Shown here: piece by piece, positions 1-11,858 of the stretch
Position numbering within the stretch: the first letter of the stretch is position 1
Layout: every line of letters starts with the position of its first letter
NCBI GenBank assembly: GCA_004009845.1
Contig: RMBW01000013.1
Span: forward strand, 186,001-250,000
Source of the DNA: Davidsoniella eucalypti
Taxonomy: Eukaryota; Ascomycota; Sordariomycetes; Microascales; Ceratocystidaceae
Length of the DNA stretch: 64,000 nt
Reading direction: 5' to 3'
Program-made: the position numbers and the translations under genes
The notes under the pieces: model-generated
Seen by the model: only the letters and a program-made list of their open reading frames with translations
Told to the model about the DNA's origin: nothing
The model's database searches: none

Positions 1-1615
1 GCTGAGAGTAGTAGCGACGTGACATAGATGATCCCATACTTGCAGCTGTACTTGTGTTGGAGGGTACCGAACCAACTGTGCAAGTTGGGCCGAGGTCAAA
101 TAAGGGCCAGCATACTTTTGCGGGTTGGCGAGCTTGTGTGCAATATAGATTTGCTCGTCGCGAAGCAGCTCAACGCCACCTGTGATGATCATGACTGGGG
201 GTAGACCACCTAGGGTCGGTTGCATAATGGGACTGACTAACGGGTGGGCCAGTAGATGGTTCGGCGCATACATCTAAAATAGTAGTGAACCACAGTTAGC
301 GTTTGTGTCACGTGTAATAGACGTTACGGCGTGGAAATGCCAGGCAGAACTAAAGGCTGTCATGTTGTGTTGATCTTACCTGAACCTGATCTTTGATCAC
401 GACCTCTTCCCCGTCTATAGTGACAGAGAGATAATCTGGCTGCTGGCCATAGCCAGCAGGGTCACTCTCGGGTGCCGTTTGGTCATCCTGGTTATGACTC
501 GTGGACTCGGTAGTCTCGTTGTTTTGGGCCTCGCTGCACATTTCAAGCCATTCCTCATATGTTGGCGGTGGCCAGGAGCGCGAAGGTTTGTGATGGAAGC
601 CATTAGTAGGGACATAATCCAGTATGGGGTCTGATGATACACTGGGGAAAGAGTGTGTGAGGTCTACCCAGGGACTTAGTAGAATGGCACCAGAAGGTAG
701 AGGTAGGCCTTGATTACGAAGAATCACCAACAGACTAAGAATCATGCCGCCACCGGCTGAATCACCAGCAAAAATAACTTCCGATGGATCGTACGCCGAA
801 AGCAGGAACATGTAAGAAGCCAGCGCATCTTGAAGACCGCAAGGGAATGGGAACTGAGGCGCCAAGCGATACTCTGGCGCAAAGACTCGGGCATGTAGCT
901 TGCGCGCATGGCGTTGGAGCTGATAACGATGCTCATTAACACCACCAAAGTAGTAGGCACCGCCATGCAAGTAGAACATGACCCTTCTAGCGGGCGCCAG
1001 GGAGGCACCGCTAATGCTCGAGTCGCGACGGCCCGTATCGCCGAGGTTGTCTGCTTTGAGCTCAACCCATTCGGCCTCAAGAGTGCTTCCAGGTAGGCGC
1101 CATTGCCACCAGGTACGGCCGCCAACCTGGCGTAGGCCTTCTTCGCCCAGCTCGGCTTGTAAATAGACAGCGGCTTTATCGAGAAAACTGGACGGGACGG
1201 TAACATCGTCCACGCGGACCCAGGTAGGATGAGGCACCCATTGACTGGTGAAGGACTGTATGTCTTCGACCGCGTGGTTAGAGGCGTACTCGAGGAACCC
1301 GCGCACGAGGTTCAAGCCTTGGTCATATCGTAAATGTGAAGTCGGTTTGTCGGTGTCTTTCTTGTTGATGTACTAAGCAGCAGATATCGTGGTTAGCGGG
1401 GTCCTGCGGCCTCATCTAAAAGCTACTTGACAGCGTTGGAGAGGCCATTGGTAAGGCTCAATTTCCGGTCAATGCGGCGACGGGGTGTTTGTTTTTTGTT
1501 GCCTTGACGTTGGCAGCTTGAGCTTTGACGGCTAGGTAGAAAACAAGCTTACATGAGAAACAAAAGTACGGATGGCGGTTGGAATTTCCGCTACGGACAC
1601 TGAAGTTGTGTTCAT
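1..1615 (-). CDS. alpha/beta hydrolase (hormone-sensitive lipase/esterase type), 3' end outside window
   Basis: Serine esterase or lipase of the alpha/beta-hydrolase fold-3 group; the substrate cannot be predicted. My model has exons 1553-1615, 380-1372 and 1-273, all in phase 0, with introns 1373-1552 and 274-379. Each intron has a GCTAAC-like branch site before its AG. The oxyanion-hole motif HGGAYYFGG lies near residue 157, the nucleophile in GDSAGGG near 226, the acid in ELLRDE near 391 and the histidine in DHLCHVATT near 437, so the catalytic triad is complete. The reading frame is still open at base 1, so the C-terminus lies to the left. The first exon (start at 1615) is inferred from phase and splice signals only; the fragment beginning at 1315 would start at a TTG. 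No signal peptide is obvious. Confidence 0.85.
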
Positions 1616-4600
1616 AGCAGCGGCAGCAGCGGGAAGAGTAGCAATATAGCGATGGTGCTGTGGTGAGCGAGTGAGAGACAGCCTGAGAGCCACTCACAGC
1701 TCACATGAAACCGAAGGTGTCGGTCAGCAGGCGTGGCTGGGGATTTGGCACGGCGGCAATGTAGATGGCAAGTTGGCGGTGTCTGTAGTAAAGGGAAAGA
1801 AGGTATGAAAAACAAAAGGAAGAAGAGAGAGGAGCCGGCCAAGATATGATGGAGAAGCCAGACACTGAATCCAGAGGGTCAGACGAACGAGAATGTACTT
1901 TGATTCTGGTACTGGCGGAAGTGCAAGTATTACCAGCAGCTATGTAGCTTGGCACTGGACAGGCAAGTGAGAGTCTAGAAATAGGGAGGCCTATCAATCC
2001 CAGAAACCAGATGTTGGCAAGTTTAGAAGCGAGAGATAGATGCTGGCTGTGCCCAAGACAAGAAGGCTTGCACCAAGAACTTCCGAATATGGCCGAGAGA
2101 CGAAGCTGATAGAGATGTTGGATGAGATGAGTAAGGATAGGCTAGCTTTGACGCTATTGTAGTGGCGAGCTTTTTGGTGCCGTACAAAATCGGGGATGGT
2201 AGTTGCAGAGAAGGCGCAATAATGTCTCGTGAAGAGAAACAGCGGCTCCCAAATATGATATAGCTTGAGAAATAAAAACAAACAAGAAGAGGTTAGCTAC
2301 AATAGCAATAACAAATCGGCAAATGAGCAAGAGCACCAAGAGAAAAAGAGCAGGCCAGAAAAATTATGGAGCGATACAATCCAGGAACGAACGTGCCTAT
2401 ATTTGCCTCCGATCCAGGGACCATGGCAACAAAACTACAGGCCTCTCCAGGCGGTTTTCTCAGTAAAACCTCGCTGTACCAAAGATTGACAAAGATTGCC
2501 ACCGATTTCCACTAGTCCCGACCACACGCAAAATGATGCAGTATCAGCTTACAATATTTAAGCAGGTCAGCATAAACTTCATCAGCATTAACGCTACAGG
2601 TGGCTTGGCGAGATTTCTCAGACACGAACCGTATCTCCGGGAAACATAAAAAGATGCAAAACAAGACTGAGCCAGAAGAAAAAATAAGATAGGAAAAAGG
2701 AGAGGTCGAGGAAAAAGAGATCCGCCGGAGAATTACACGCTCTCTCTCTCTCTCGTCGTTCTTCTGCTAGCTTGGTCGTTCGATGCTACAGCAGACGTGA
2801 CAGCTGGAAGAGAAAAAGAAAGCACCAGAGCTTTAGTAGGATGAAGGGGGTCAGTCGCTCGTTCGGTCTTAGTCGACGCCTCCTGTTCTTGGACGTTGTC
2901 CCGTCTGCCGTTGTTTTTTTTCGCTTTGCTTATTCCATCATCCATCGAGCAGGCAAGAAAGCAGATACTACTGCTTACGGCATATCCTCCAGCCTGGGCT
3001 GATGCTGCATGTCGTCTTATCCGCTGCTGTGCTGTCACACACTAGCAGCAGGCCGTGCAGCACTTGTATGTATGTGATGTACATGTACATTCAAGTGCTG
3101 GCACACATGTGCTATTAGTACATTATACACTAATACAGACAGGCAGGCGTCTAGACAACGCAGACTTACAGCACCAGCAACTCTTGCATCGAGCTCCTGA
3201 GATTCCGTTATACGTCATCCCGCTTCTAAAAACACACGACCGCTTTTCCAGCAAACAAAGCATTATGTGCAAACAGTCCAGTCCCAGTTTATGCAGCTTG
3301 GTTGTCCAACTACCAGACAAGTACATACAGTACATACAACTATGCATGCATATATGTACGAACGTATATACATGTATGTATGCCAGCCCTTCTCTTCTTC
3401 ACATGACTACATTGCACGCGTGAAATATCCGTACCTGAGTTTGGACCCGTCCGACCAAGCAAGCTAGCTAGTAGTCTTCCACTGGCATTCTATTAGTGCT
3501 GCTACCACAAGCACCCTGAGCCCTTAGCAGCGTCGCAACGTCGCAAGTCGCTACTGCTGACTTAAGTATGTGAGCATCAGGAGTTCAGAACGCTTGTCTA
3601 TCTTCGGCCTGGTTTACAGGCCTGGCTGGCCTCGCAGCCGGGTTTCTATTACTGAACCAGCTCTCAAAACCAACTAGCTTCCGTACAACGTAGCAATATA
3701 GCAACACTGACAGTAACAAGTACGGAAAATCGTCAGTAGAACAAAATTTAAGCAACGATAGTGACATTCGATTTATTGGCTGTACAGCAAGACCATCGTC
3801 TTTCTGCCTTTTTTCGTTATCTATTTTCTCCGTTTTTTATTTTTATCTCTCATTTGTTTCCTGCATGTCCTCGGCGAGGTCTCGTCAAATTAAGGAGACT
3901 TTGAAGGAACAAGCTCGCATCCATCCTATGGCATTTTGTGGAATGCCCGGCCTTCAAGCCCGGCAATCACTTCCATCCTTCTTATGATCTGGTCTCTGGT
4001 TTTCTTTTTCTACTTCCTAGGCACAACGCCAGCCTGGTAGCACTTCGAAGCCATGCCACAGCCGCGCTAAGCTGTTCCTTGAAGTACGACACTATGACTT
4101 GGGCCTCGAAGCAACACTGTTCGCCTCCCCGCAGATAAGCCTCCATTTTCTGGGGTTGTTTTCCTTCTTTTTTTTTTTCTTTCTTTTTTTTTCTTTCTTT
4201 TTTTTTGGAAAACGGAGTCGATATGTTGAAATACGTACTGGACTATCACCATCTTGAGTATTGACTGCTTCCGTCACGGCATCGACTTGGCAAAACGAGA
4301 CCGGCAGGGAACAGAGCCCATGGGATGACTGTTAGTTGTCCTTCTCAGGTCGTCGCGCAAGGACAGGTTCGTTTGGCCAGGGGCTTCGTGTCAATCTGTT
4401 CAGTCCTTTGGTCCAAGTCCCCATGTTTGTTTTGAGTGTGTACAGAGTTTCAAAGACCATCTCTGTCCCCGTTCAGGAAACATAACTACCGGTTGATCTT
4501 CGGTATGGGTCCACTTATTTATCCCCTAGCCGTGTCGTCCTTCCCAGATGGATCTGTAATAAGAGAAGAAGAAAAAAATACTTACGTCTCCACTTGTATA

Positions 4601-5108
4601 TTGGTTTTGTTCTACTATCCTTGCTCATTCTGGAGAAAGCGAATCAGAAAGAAAGGTTTTTTTTTTTTTTTTGCGCCGTAGTACCAAAAAAAATCTAAAG
4701 AGAAAAATAAATCACCAAATATTGCAGCTAAAACCCAATTTTATAGAGAAAAATAAAATCGTCACACTCAGCCAGCATTTCGCCCGCCAATGCCCATATT
4801 GACATTTTTCCATAATCCATATCACATATTCGACCGCTGCTTGCAGACCTTCTTACGAAATCCTTGCTCAAGGCCTAGCTGCTGAATGAGCTGAACTGCC
4901 CACCGTTGTTCTTAATTTGCTTTACTGTGACTCTGATATTTCTTCCTGGCAAACCCAGAGATAAGAGCTTGTCGGTTCTTCTGGTACGCTTTCGGTCCTA
5001 GCAATAGTTGGTTGGCCTCGCTATTTTCTATCTTGGTCTTTTGTTCTCCCTACCTATATCAGTCAAGCAGACAGGTAGAGAGAGTATCTGCCGTCTATCA
5101 TATCAGCC
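1616..5108. other. intergenic region, shared promoter side of hydrolase and TSR2
   Basis: About 3.5 kb without a convincing gene; open frames are short and low-complexity. It contains a CT microsatellite near 2738-2755, a dense group of TGTACA-type palindromes at 3060-3380 (including the 14-bp palindrome ATGTACATGTACAT at 3077-3090) and a pure pyrimidine run at 4159-4206. It separates two divergently transcribed genes, so it probably holds both promoters. Confidence 0.6.
4159..4206. repeat. pure pyrimidine tract
   Basis: Forty-eight consecutive C/T bases, mostly T runs broken by C, about 0.9 kb upstream of the TSR2 start. Long pyrimidine tracts are common in fungal promoters and leaders; function here is not shown. 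Small open frames crossing it encode only Lys/Arg runs on the other strand and are not genes. Confidence 0.6.
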
Positions 5109-6314
5109 ATGGCATCTGAGCTTCCTCCCGCCCGTACGTACATCGCACTCTCTCTCTCTCTTGCTCTTGAATTGTTTTTATTTCGAAGCCAAGCTATTGC
5201 TTTACCCATTCCTCTATTCCCATACCTAGTTACTATGTCCCCTTGTCCTCCAGTAGTACCATGTCAAATTCTATCAACACAATGTATAGCCTATCCCATG
5301 TCGCCATGCCATATCATCATCTCACCACCACATGCCTCACATGCTTTCTTCCCTCTTCGCCAACCCAACTGCGCCGCCGTATCCAGGATAGCCAATGAAT
5401 CGATTTCTCGGCGACCTGGGCCCCTTATGGTTTTTGCCAACTTTACCCCAGCAACCAAGACAACCGCACAAAGTTTCGTCGATCATGTCTATCCCGTCCT
5501 TACTATTCAAATCACCTACCTTGATTCACTCTTCATTGTTTCTACTATGATAGATACCAAGACCTAATGCTTCATACTATATACAATACATGCTCTACAA
5601 GCCATGTATAGCAACACAAACATGATCCTAAACAGCCACGCTAACATCTTAACCATCGGTTTGTGTTTCCCCCCGTAAACAGAAACCCGGCAAAATGCCT
5701 TTGAACAGGCCGTTGCCATGTCTCTACATCTATGGCCCGCGCTCAGCCTTGCGGTTGAGAACAACTGGGGCGGCCCCGATTCTTCCGACAAACGTGACTG
5801 GTTTGCCGGTGTGATTGTAGACCTATTCCCCGGAATGACAGACGCCGCTCCTACTACTTCTACTACCAACTCCTCTACTGCTACTTGCACCGCTACTGAT
5901 GCCACTTCTGGCCCAGAGCAGATCGAGGATGTTGAGACTATGATCCTCCAAATCATGGTTGACGAGTTTGAGGTCGCCGTTGACGACGACTCAGCTCATG
6001 ATCTAGCTCGTCAAATCGTTAATCTACGCCAACAGTGCAACTTGGGCGAGTTCACAGAGGCTAGTGCCTTGACTGAGCGTTTCCGCAACAAAAAGAACGG
6101 CTCGTCAAGCATTGCTTTCAAGAAGGTTGAGGACCAGGATCAGGACACAGACTGGGAAAGCGATGAGGATGATGATGAGGATGATAGTGGCGACGATGTT
6201 GATATGGATGAAGCACCAGCTCTTGTCCGCGCTCCCCGTGAAAAGGCAGAACCTCAAGTTGACCAAGACGGTTTCACCACTGTCGTTAGCAAGAAGCGTG
6301 GAGGTCGTTCTTAG
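5109..6314 (+). CDS. TSR2: pre-rRNA-processing protein TSR2
   Basis: Tsr2 is a small acidic chaperone that escorts ribosomal protein eS26 and is needed for 20S pre-rRNA maturation. Exon 1 is 5109-5133 and exon 2 is 5683-6314, giving 218 aa. Splicing joins a phase-1 C to AA, making Gln9, after which the frame runs into the conserved block. The Tsr2 signature is clear: WPALSLAVENNWGG near residues 26-39, then a DEFEV/DDSAHDLARQI helix region, a very acidic stretch near 165-187 and the C-terminal motif DGFTTVVSKKR. Length matches the yeast protein (about 205 aa). The 549-bp intron is long for this window, and the exon-1 frame stays open through much of it (to 5567). It converges on the BSD-domain gene. 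Confidence 0.92.
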
Positions 6315-8418
6315 ATCTACTATCAGTACATATTTATAAAAATATAAAAAATGACTTTGAAAAATAGGTAATTATGTTTAAAAAATATATTGATGTGTTC
6401 TTCTAACATGTAGTTGTCACACACAACACTGTATACAACCCTAACCCTGATACTCGTCATAAAACTCCACCTATTGTCTAATTAGAAAGGAGAGAAGAAT
6501 GACAAACAACACCTTGTACTGTCCTCACTTTATCAACCCCATTGGCCAACAAGGTAAACGACGAGACCAAGGCTTCTCATAGGAAAAAAACCAGTTTAAA
6601 GAGTAATGTTTCCCAGAACTGGCTTTGACGGGCCTTTCAGTCCGGGTGCCGGATCATTTATCCTGATATGGACATGGGCCAAGGCGTTATTGATATACAA
6701 TTCGAGCAAGGGCTAGGATCACTTGGCCAGTTCTCTAGGTTATGGATACCACACTTTTTGTTCTTTTCTCTCTTGTTTACACATGTGTAGGTATTCTGCC
6801 ACTTTACCTTGCTCAATTCAATCTGTATGTGTATAATTGACCATGCTTACCTGTTTACCATGTGTCTTTTTGGTCATTAGAACTGATATTTGTCAAACTG
6901 CTTTTTTGAGATGGCCCAGAAAGAGAGAAACGGGGAGGGTCATTGTTTGGCCTGTGCCTCGTCCTAGAAGTGATGGGATCTACCTGGTTAACCATTCCCG
7001 ATGTTGTTGGTTATAGTAGTAATACAACTATGTAGTTTAGAGTCCCATTCATCGTTAGAACCCTCGGTGTTTGTTTTTTTATTCTGGATTTTTGGCTAAT
7101 TCGGAAAAAAATTGAATAAAATAGAAAGCTTTTACACATCGTTAAGTGGTGTTTTCCTCAGTGACAGGATCTTATATCGGTAAGTATTAGTAATGGACTA
7201 TAACATGAAAACAAAGAAGGGTTTCATAGAATAATTATTCAAATTATATATGTAGTTTAAAGACTTCCCTCTAAGACGCCACCGTTTCTTGGATTTCAAC
7301 TTTTTCAACTTTTATTATTATTAGTATAGTTAGAGGGAAACGCTTAGACAGGGACGAAGAGATCATTCGCTGACATGAAGAGATAAAAACCAAATAGAAC
7401 AAGAAGAAAAAAACTAGTCAAGGTAGTTAATCTTCTTGCTAAATCAAGAGTAAGTCACGACTACAGATGTGGATGGAGTAAAACGATAAGAAAATACCCT
7501 ATATATATATACCAGTAGTCAGTCGAGCTTAGTTTATTTATAACGATGTATTCATTACTAACTGTAAAAATAACTGTTTCTGTTTGTAATGTTCTAATTG
7601 GTAGGAAATGGCGATGTGCTTTTTGTTTTCTTCCCCCCCCCCCTCATTATAGATATCATAGTGATTAAAAGATGCATATGTTTAAAGGACATATTGCTGT
7701 ATACAGTTGTAGATCATATAAGATAAAGTCCAAATCTTGGTATCTGTTATTGGTTCGCGTCTATACGGAATATTTCTTCACATTTAGCATCGGGGGGGTC
7801 TCTTTCTTTTGGAGATCGTTTATTTGTTTAGTTATGGTCATAATACCCGATATTTGATATCCTTTCCCCGGGCCGAAAATGTAGATCCTTCCATAATTTT
7901 CTTGATTATCCTATTCCAAGTCTTCCCAGATAAGGAACAAATGTACAATAAAAACAAAAAAGAGTTTAGATCGGTAATTAGAGAGACGTTGAATTTTTTT
8001 TCTTTGGGTTTTCTTTCTCTTTTATTTTCTTTTGTTACATAGAGTCCTTGAAAGAATTACATAGGAAGGATTGCGCGTTGTCCAAAGTCTACGTAAGATC
8101 AGCTACTAGTACTAAAGTAGTAACTTCAGCAAGAGATGTCATACTTTATTTAAATGAGTAGAATGTTATAATGGGATAACAATAGCACGCATCCGTCAAT
8201 GATTGTCAGCTTTAGCTTTCGGGAAGTCCGTACCTATTACTGCTACCTGATTCGAGAAAACAAAGGAAAGAAAAAAAAATAAGAAAACAAAAACTGTGTT
8301 GATTTAGATACGTAGGTGTGATATTGTTGGTTATTGTTGATATTGTGATGGCTTGTTGATGTTGATGTTTGAGGTTTTGTTTTCGGTTAATCACTTACTT
8401 CATTATGTCTTCACTTGT
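6315..8418. other. ORF-free convergent gap
   Basis: A 2.1-kb AT-rich interval between the 3' ends of TSR2 and the BSD gene, with almost no open frame over 60 codons. It holds a perfect two-repeat telomere complement at 6437-6448, a 7-bp stem (ACCTTGT at 6511-6517 with ACAAGGT at 6549-6555), GTAAGT sites at 7180 and 7450, TACTAAC at 7556-7562 and an AG at 7603-7604. The last three resemble an intron in a non-coding transcript. Confidence 0.5.
6437..6448 (+). other. two perfect telomeric-complement repeats (AACCCT)2
   Basis: Exactly two AACCCT units lie 123 bp after the TSR2 stop. They could be a telo-box, an interstitial telomere trace or the template of a telomerase RNA read from the + strand. 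Only the repeat itself is directly seen. Confidence 0.35.
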
Positions 8419-10181
8419 TTATTCCCAGTCCTCCTCCTCCGAAGACTCATTCTCGCCTCCTTCGCTCGAACTGTCCTCCCTGGATGCTTTGCTAGGCGCT
8501 TGGCTGGTCATGCCAGACGCAGCTCCCACCACATCGTAGCTGGTATCACTGTCACCCTCGTTCGACTTGCGGCCTTCCGCCACTTTCTTAGCAGCTGCAG
8601 CGGGCTGGATAGTGCGTGACGAGCCTGCGGAAACAGGGCGTTTTGGCTGGGCTGTTTTCTTGGTCTTTGCCGCCTCAGAGTCATCATCGCTATCAGAATC
8701 AGAAACTTCCGAGTCAGAATCAGACACGGCCTCCTTCTTGCTCTTAGTATCCTTCTTGTTCTTGTTAACCACCTCACCGGAGCTGGAGTTGTCATCCCCA
8801 TCTTCGGAGTCGTCATCCCAACCGTCAACCTCATCGTTGGTAGCAGCGGCTAGAACACGAAAGAAACAAATCATGGTTAGCTATGGCTCGTGCATCATGT
8901 CCATCATCACTATTCAAGGATTAGGAAGATAAGTGGTCAAAAGGTCGATCTCCGCCAATATATCGACCGGGGAATGTTCAGAGGTAATGTAAAATAAATC
9001 ATATGACTGGGGCGAAGGTGGAAGGGGAGGGGGGAATGTGAATCATTGTGTAATCAGGTTGCTTTTGAAGATTTAGTACTTACCCTTGAGAAGTTCCTTG
9101 CGACGGTTCTCAGCAGTTTCAATGCTGTGTCTCAAGAAGTAGTAACGACACCAGAACTCAGCATAGGACACCTTCTCTGGTACGATCTTTTCCATAGTGG
9201 AACGTAGCTCCGCGTACTCGTTTAGGTCACCAGCGATATCATCTGTCTTTGCTTCGACATCGAACTTGTCCTGCCATAATGTGAACTGTTCACTTTGCTC
9301 TGGTGCCTTGAGAAGTGTATCTGGGTTGGTATGTAGAACGTGCAATTGTGCCTCGAACCTTGTCGAGTGGATTACTCGTTTGCCCTGGGCATCCTTAGAC
9401 TCGAAGAGTACCGCGCCGCTTCCACCCTGGTTGTTGGCATTATCACCAGATACTCCGCGACTGGCACTGCTACCGGTGGGCGGCGCAACGGTGATGGCTT
9501 CCTTGAGAAAGTCGCGAACGTTGGATCCGAACTGTAGCAAAGCAGCATCGGCGGCATCTTCCGCACGCTGTATGTCCTTGATGCGCTTGGCGGCTTCAAG
9601 TTTCAAACGCGAAAGAAGATCGCCTTCCTTGTCACCACCACTGCCGTCGAGGCTTTTGCTCTTTGAGCTGCTTGCAGTAGGTGTTGTCGATTCGTCATTT
9701 GCGGCTGGCGAGGATGAGTCTACTGGGCTAGCTAGAGAAATCGAACGTGTGTGGTTGATCAAGGTTTCGAGGCCACGGGAGGCTTCGTCACCAGCAGCGG
9801 TTAACTCCTTCTGTGCCGATTGGTATACGCTCTCACCCTAACAAGTTTACAAAATTGTATTAGCATCAGCAGAAAAGTCGCGCAAACTTCTAGCTAGCAA
9901 GCACCGGCTAGAAACCACCGGATGCGTAAACAAGTTTCGAACTTTAGTTCGTTTCTATTGTTCTCTCTAAGATCACTCACCTGCTTTACCACGTTGCCAA
10001 AAAAGCCACCAATCTTAGATCCCCAGGCACTTGACGAAATCGCCTTGTACGCCTCCTGGATATCCGAATTCAGCGAAGCTTGCGCCTCGTTCTGGGTGGT
10101 GGTGGTATTGTCGTTCTTGTCGTCTGCTAACTCGCCCTTGTTATAGACGTCCTCCTGGATGTGGTCGTAAGCGACATCCAT
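8419..10181 (-). CDS. BSD-domain protein (Dos2/SYAP1-like)
   Basis: Exons 9981-10181, 9084-9837 and 8419-8849 (phases 0 and 1) give 461 aa. The start MDVAYDHIQED is chosen because the upstream in-frame residues look like leader. Residues 1-67 include a GSKIGGFFGNVVKQ segment. The middle is helical (RLKLEAAKRIKDIQRAEDA). The BSD domain, named from BTF2-like factors, synapse-associated proteins and Dos2, lies about residues 255-305 and shows the typical aromatic core YAEFWCRYYFL. The last 130 residues are a highly charged Ser/Asp/Glu tail ending EEEDWE. Introns are 9838-9980 and 8850-9083. BSD proteins of this type are soluble and poorly understood; yeast Dos2 has been linked to ubiquitin/silencing processes, so a precise role is not claimed. 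Confidence 0.88.
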
Positions 10182-11858
10182 GCCGGGCGGGTTGGTTTGG
10201 TTGTTTTGTGCGGATCCTGCTTTAGTTGCGTGGTTTGTTTCTTCTTGCGGAAAGAAGAACGTAGAGCTGATATAAGGTGGCTGGGCCGAGACTGATACAC
10301 AAATCACAAAACAATAGTAGAGGCGGATGGGACGAGATGCTTCAGGTTGGTCGACGATGCGCCAGCTGCTAGAAAGTCACAGAAAGTTGGCGGGGGACTG
10401 TGTCGTCTTGGAGAACAAAACGTATATGGTGCTAGCTACCCGTGGTGTGAATAGGGATGTAGATAAGAGAGCTTTCGTTATCGAGACCGAGTATGATGTG
10501 TCACCCAGTAACGCAGAGGAGTAGGGCCGAGTTTTGCTAATGGGTAGGCAGCAAGCTCGGGTGCTACAGATAAATTGAGGCGCCGGGTAGTCTGGATTGT
10601 CACCGACAATCCTTCAGTTCGGCAGGTCGATGCGGTGGTTTTTATATTTACTGTTGGCAATATCTTGCTGATAGGTTCCCAAATGCGGTCGATTCGGGCG
10701 CGGAGCAATAGCAAGATGTGGGATAAGATGACGGGGTTTGAGGGGTTAGAGATGTTGGTCACAAAAGTGATGAATAGGTGGATGGTTGGTGAACTGATGA
10801 TCAGTCCTAGAAAAAAGGCAGTCAGTAAAACGAGGGGAAGGAAGGGAAGCTAAGCTAACCAACTAGTCAGTTGATCAAAGCAGTAGCAAAACAGTAGTAG
10901 CAACAAAGAGGGCAATCACAGACAAAGCAAGTACGAGGCCAAGTCTTGTACGGCAGCAACTCAAAGTGGACGAAAGAGGGGTGCCCCTGTTTGTTTGCAA
11001 ATGTCTAGCAGCATAAAAGTGCGACAGACGACTGAAACCACCTGATTGCAGCTCTAGTGCCTTGCGACATTTGATATAATTAGGGTTAATTACTTTTTAC
11101 TTTTTGAATTTTTTTTATAGGACATACATCACGGTTATGGCTATATGATCGAGATTTATGGAATCAAATGATTCTATAGAGAATACTACACGTATAGCTA
11201 GTTACATTTTACCGGCCATAATCGTAAGTGAATAAGCATAAGAGCGAAAAAGGATATAAAAGATAATGAATAACAATTGCGCCTTGATTTTATGACAACA
11301 TTATGTGACTTTGGTATAGATAGATCTGTGGTTCCTCATCCAGCACAAACAATCGAACTAGACTCTGCAGATAAGAGCAGTGATATGAAAAAAATGATAA
11401 AATGACAATGACTCAAAAGACAGCCGGTGGCTATTTTACTAAACCTTGAATACAGGCTATTTAGTATTCATGGCCATGGTAGCGCTATGGGACGATAGTG
11501 ACAGCAGTAGTGGTAGCAGTAGAAGTACAATTTCTTGTTGTACAAAGAGATGAGATGGTGTAATTTATGGCTTGTTTATGACCGGATTCATGACGGACGT
11601 TGAACAATAAGATGGCCAAGATGATTGCTGAGAAAGCAGAGAAAGCGAAAAGACATACCACCTGTATGAAGGGCAGAATATTGTCTATGCAAAGATAGGA
11701 ATGTAGATAAGTGCCAAATCGCAGAGCCATACTCGTGTCGAGATTTAGAAGAGGTGAAGAGTAGGCAATATAGGCCATCATGTGAAATTGATGAAGATCG
11801 TTAAGTCACAAGTGGCAGTTGTAAAGGAGTGAATGAGTGTAAAAAGATAAGACTGCCT
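10182..11858. other. intergenic: BSD-gene promoter and 3' flank of the bZIP gene
   Basis: About 1.7 kb with only short frames. A TTAGGGTTA element sits near 11083-11091 in a very AT-rich stretch. No gene or RNA is recognised. The open frames at 10327-10853 overlap the promoter of the minus-strand gene and show no conserved features. Confidence 0.5.

Noticed and set aside
1458..2339. Several 60-98 codon minus-strand frames upstream of the hydrolase
   Set aside because: They overlap each other in different frames, lack domains, and are better explained as leader, intron and intergenic DNA.
5109..5567. 152-codon frame starting MASELPPARTYIALS
   Set aside because: Only its first 25 bases are exon; the rest is the TSR2 intron. 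Splicing at GTACGT restores the Tsr2 family sequence.
11083..11091. TTAGGGTTA element
   Set aside because: Nine telomere-like bases are expected a few times by chance in a window this size, and the context is simple AT-rich DNA.
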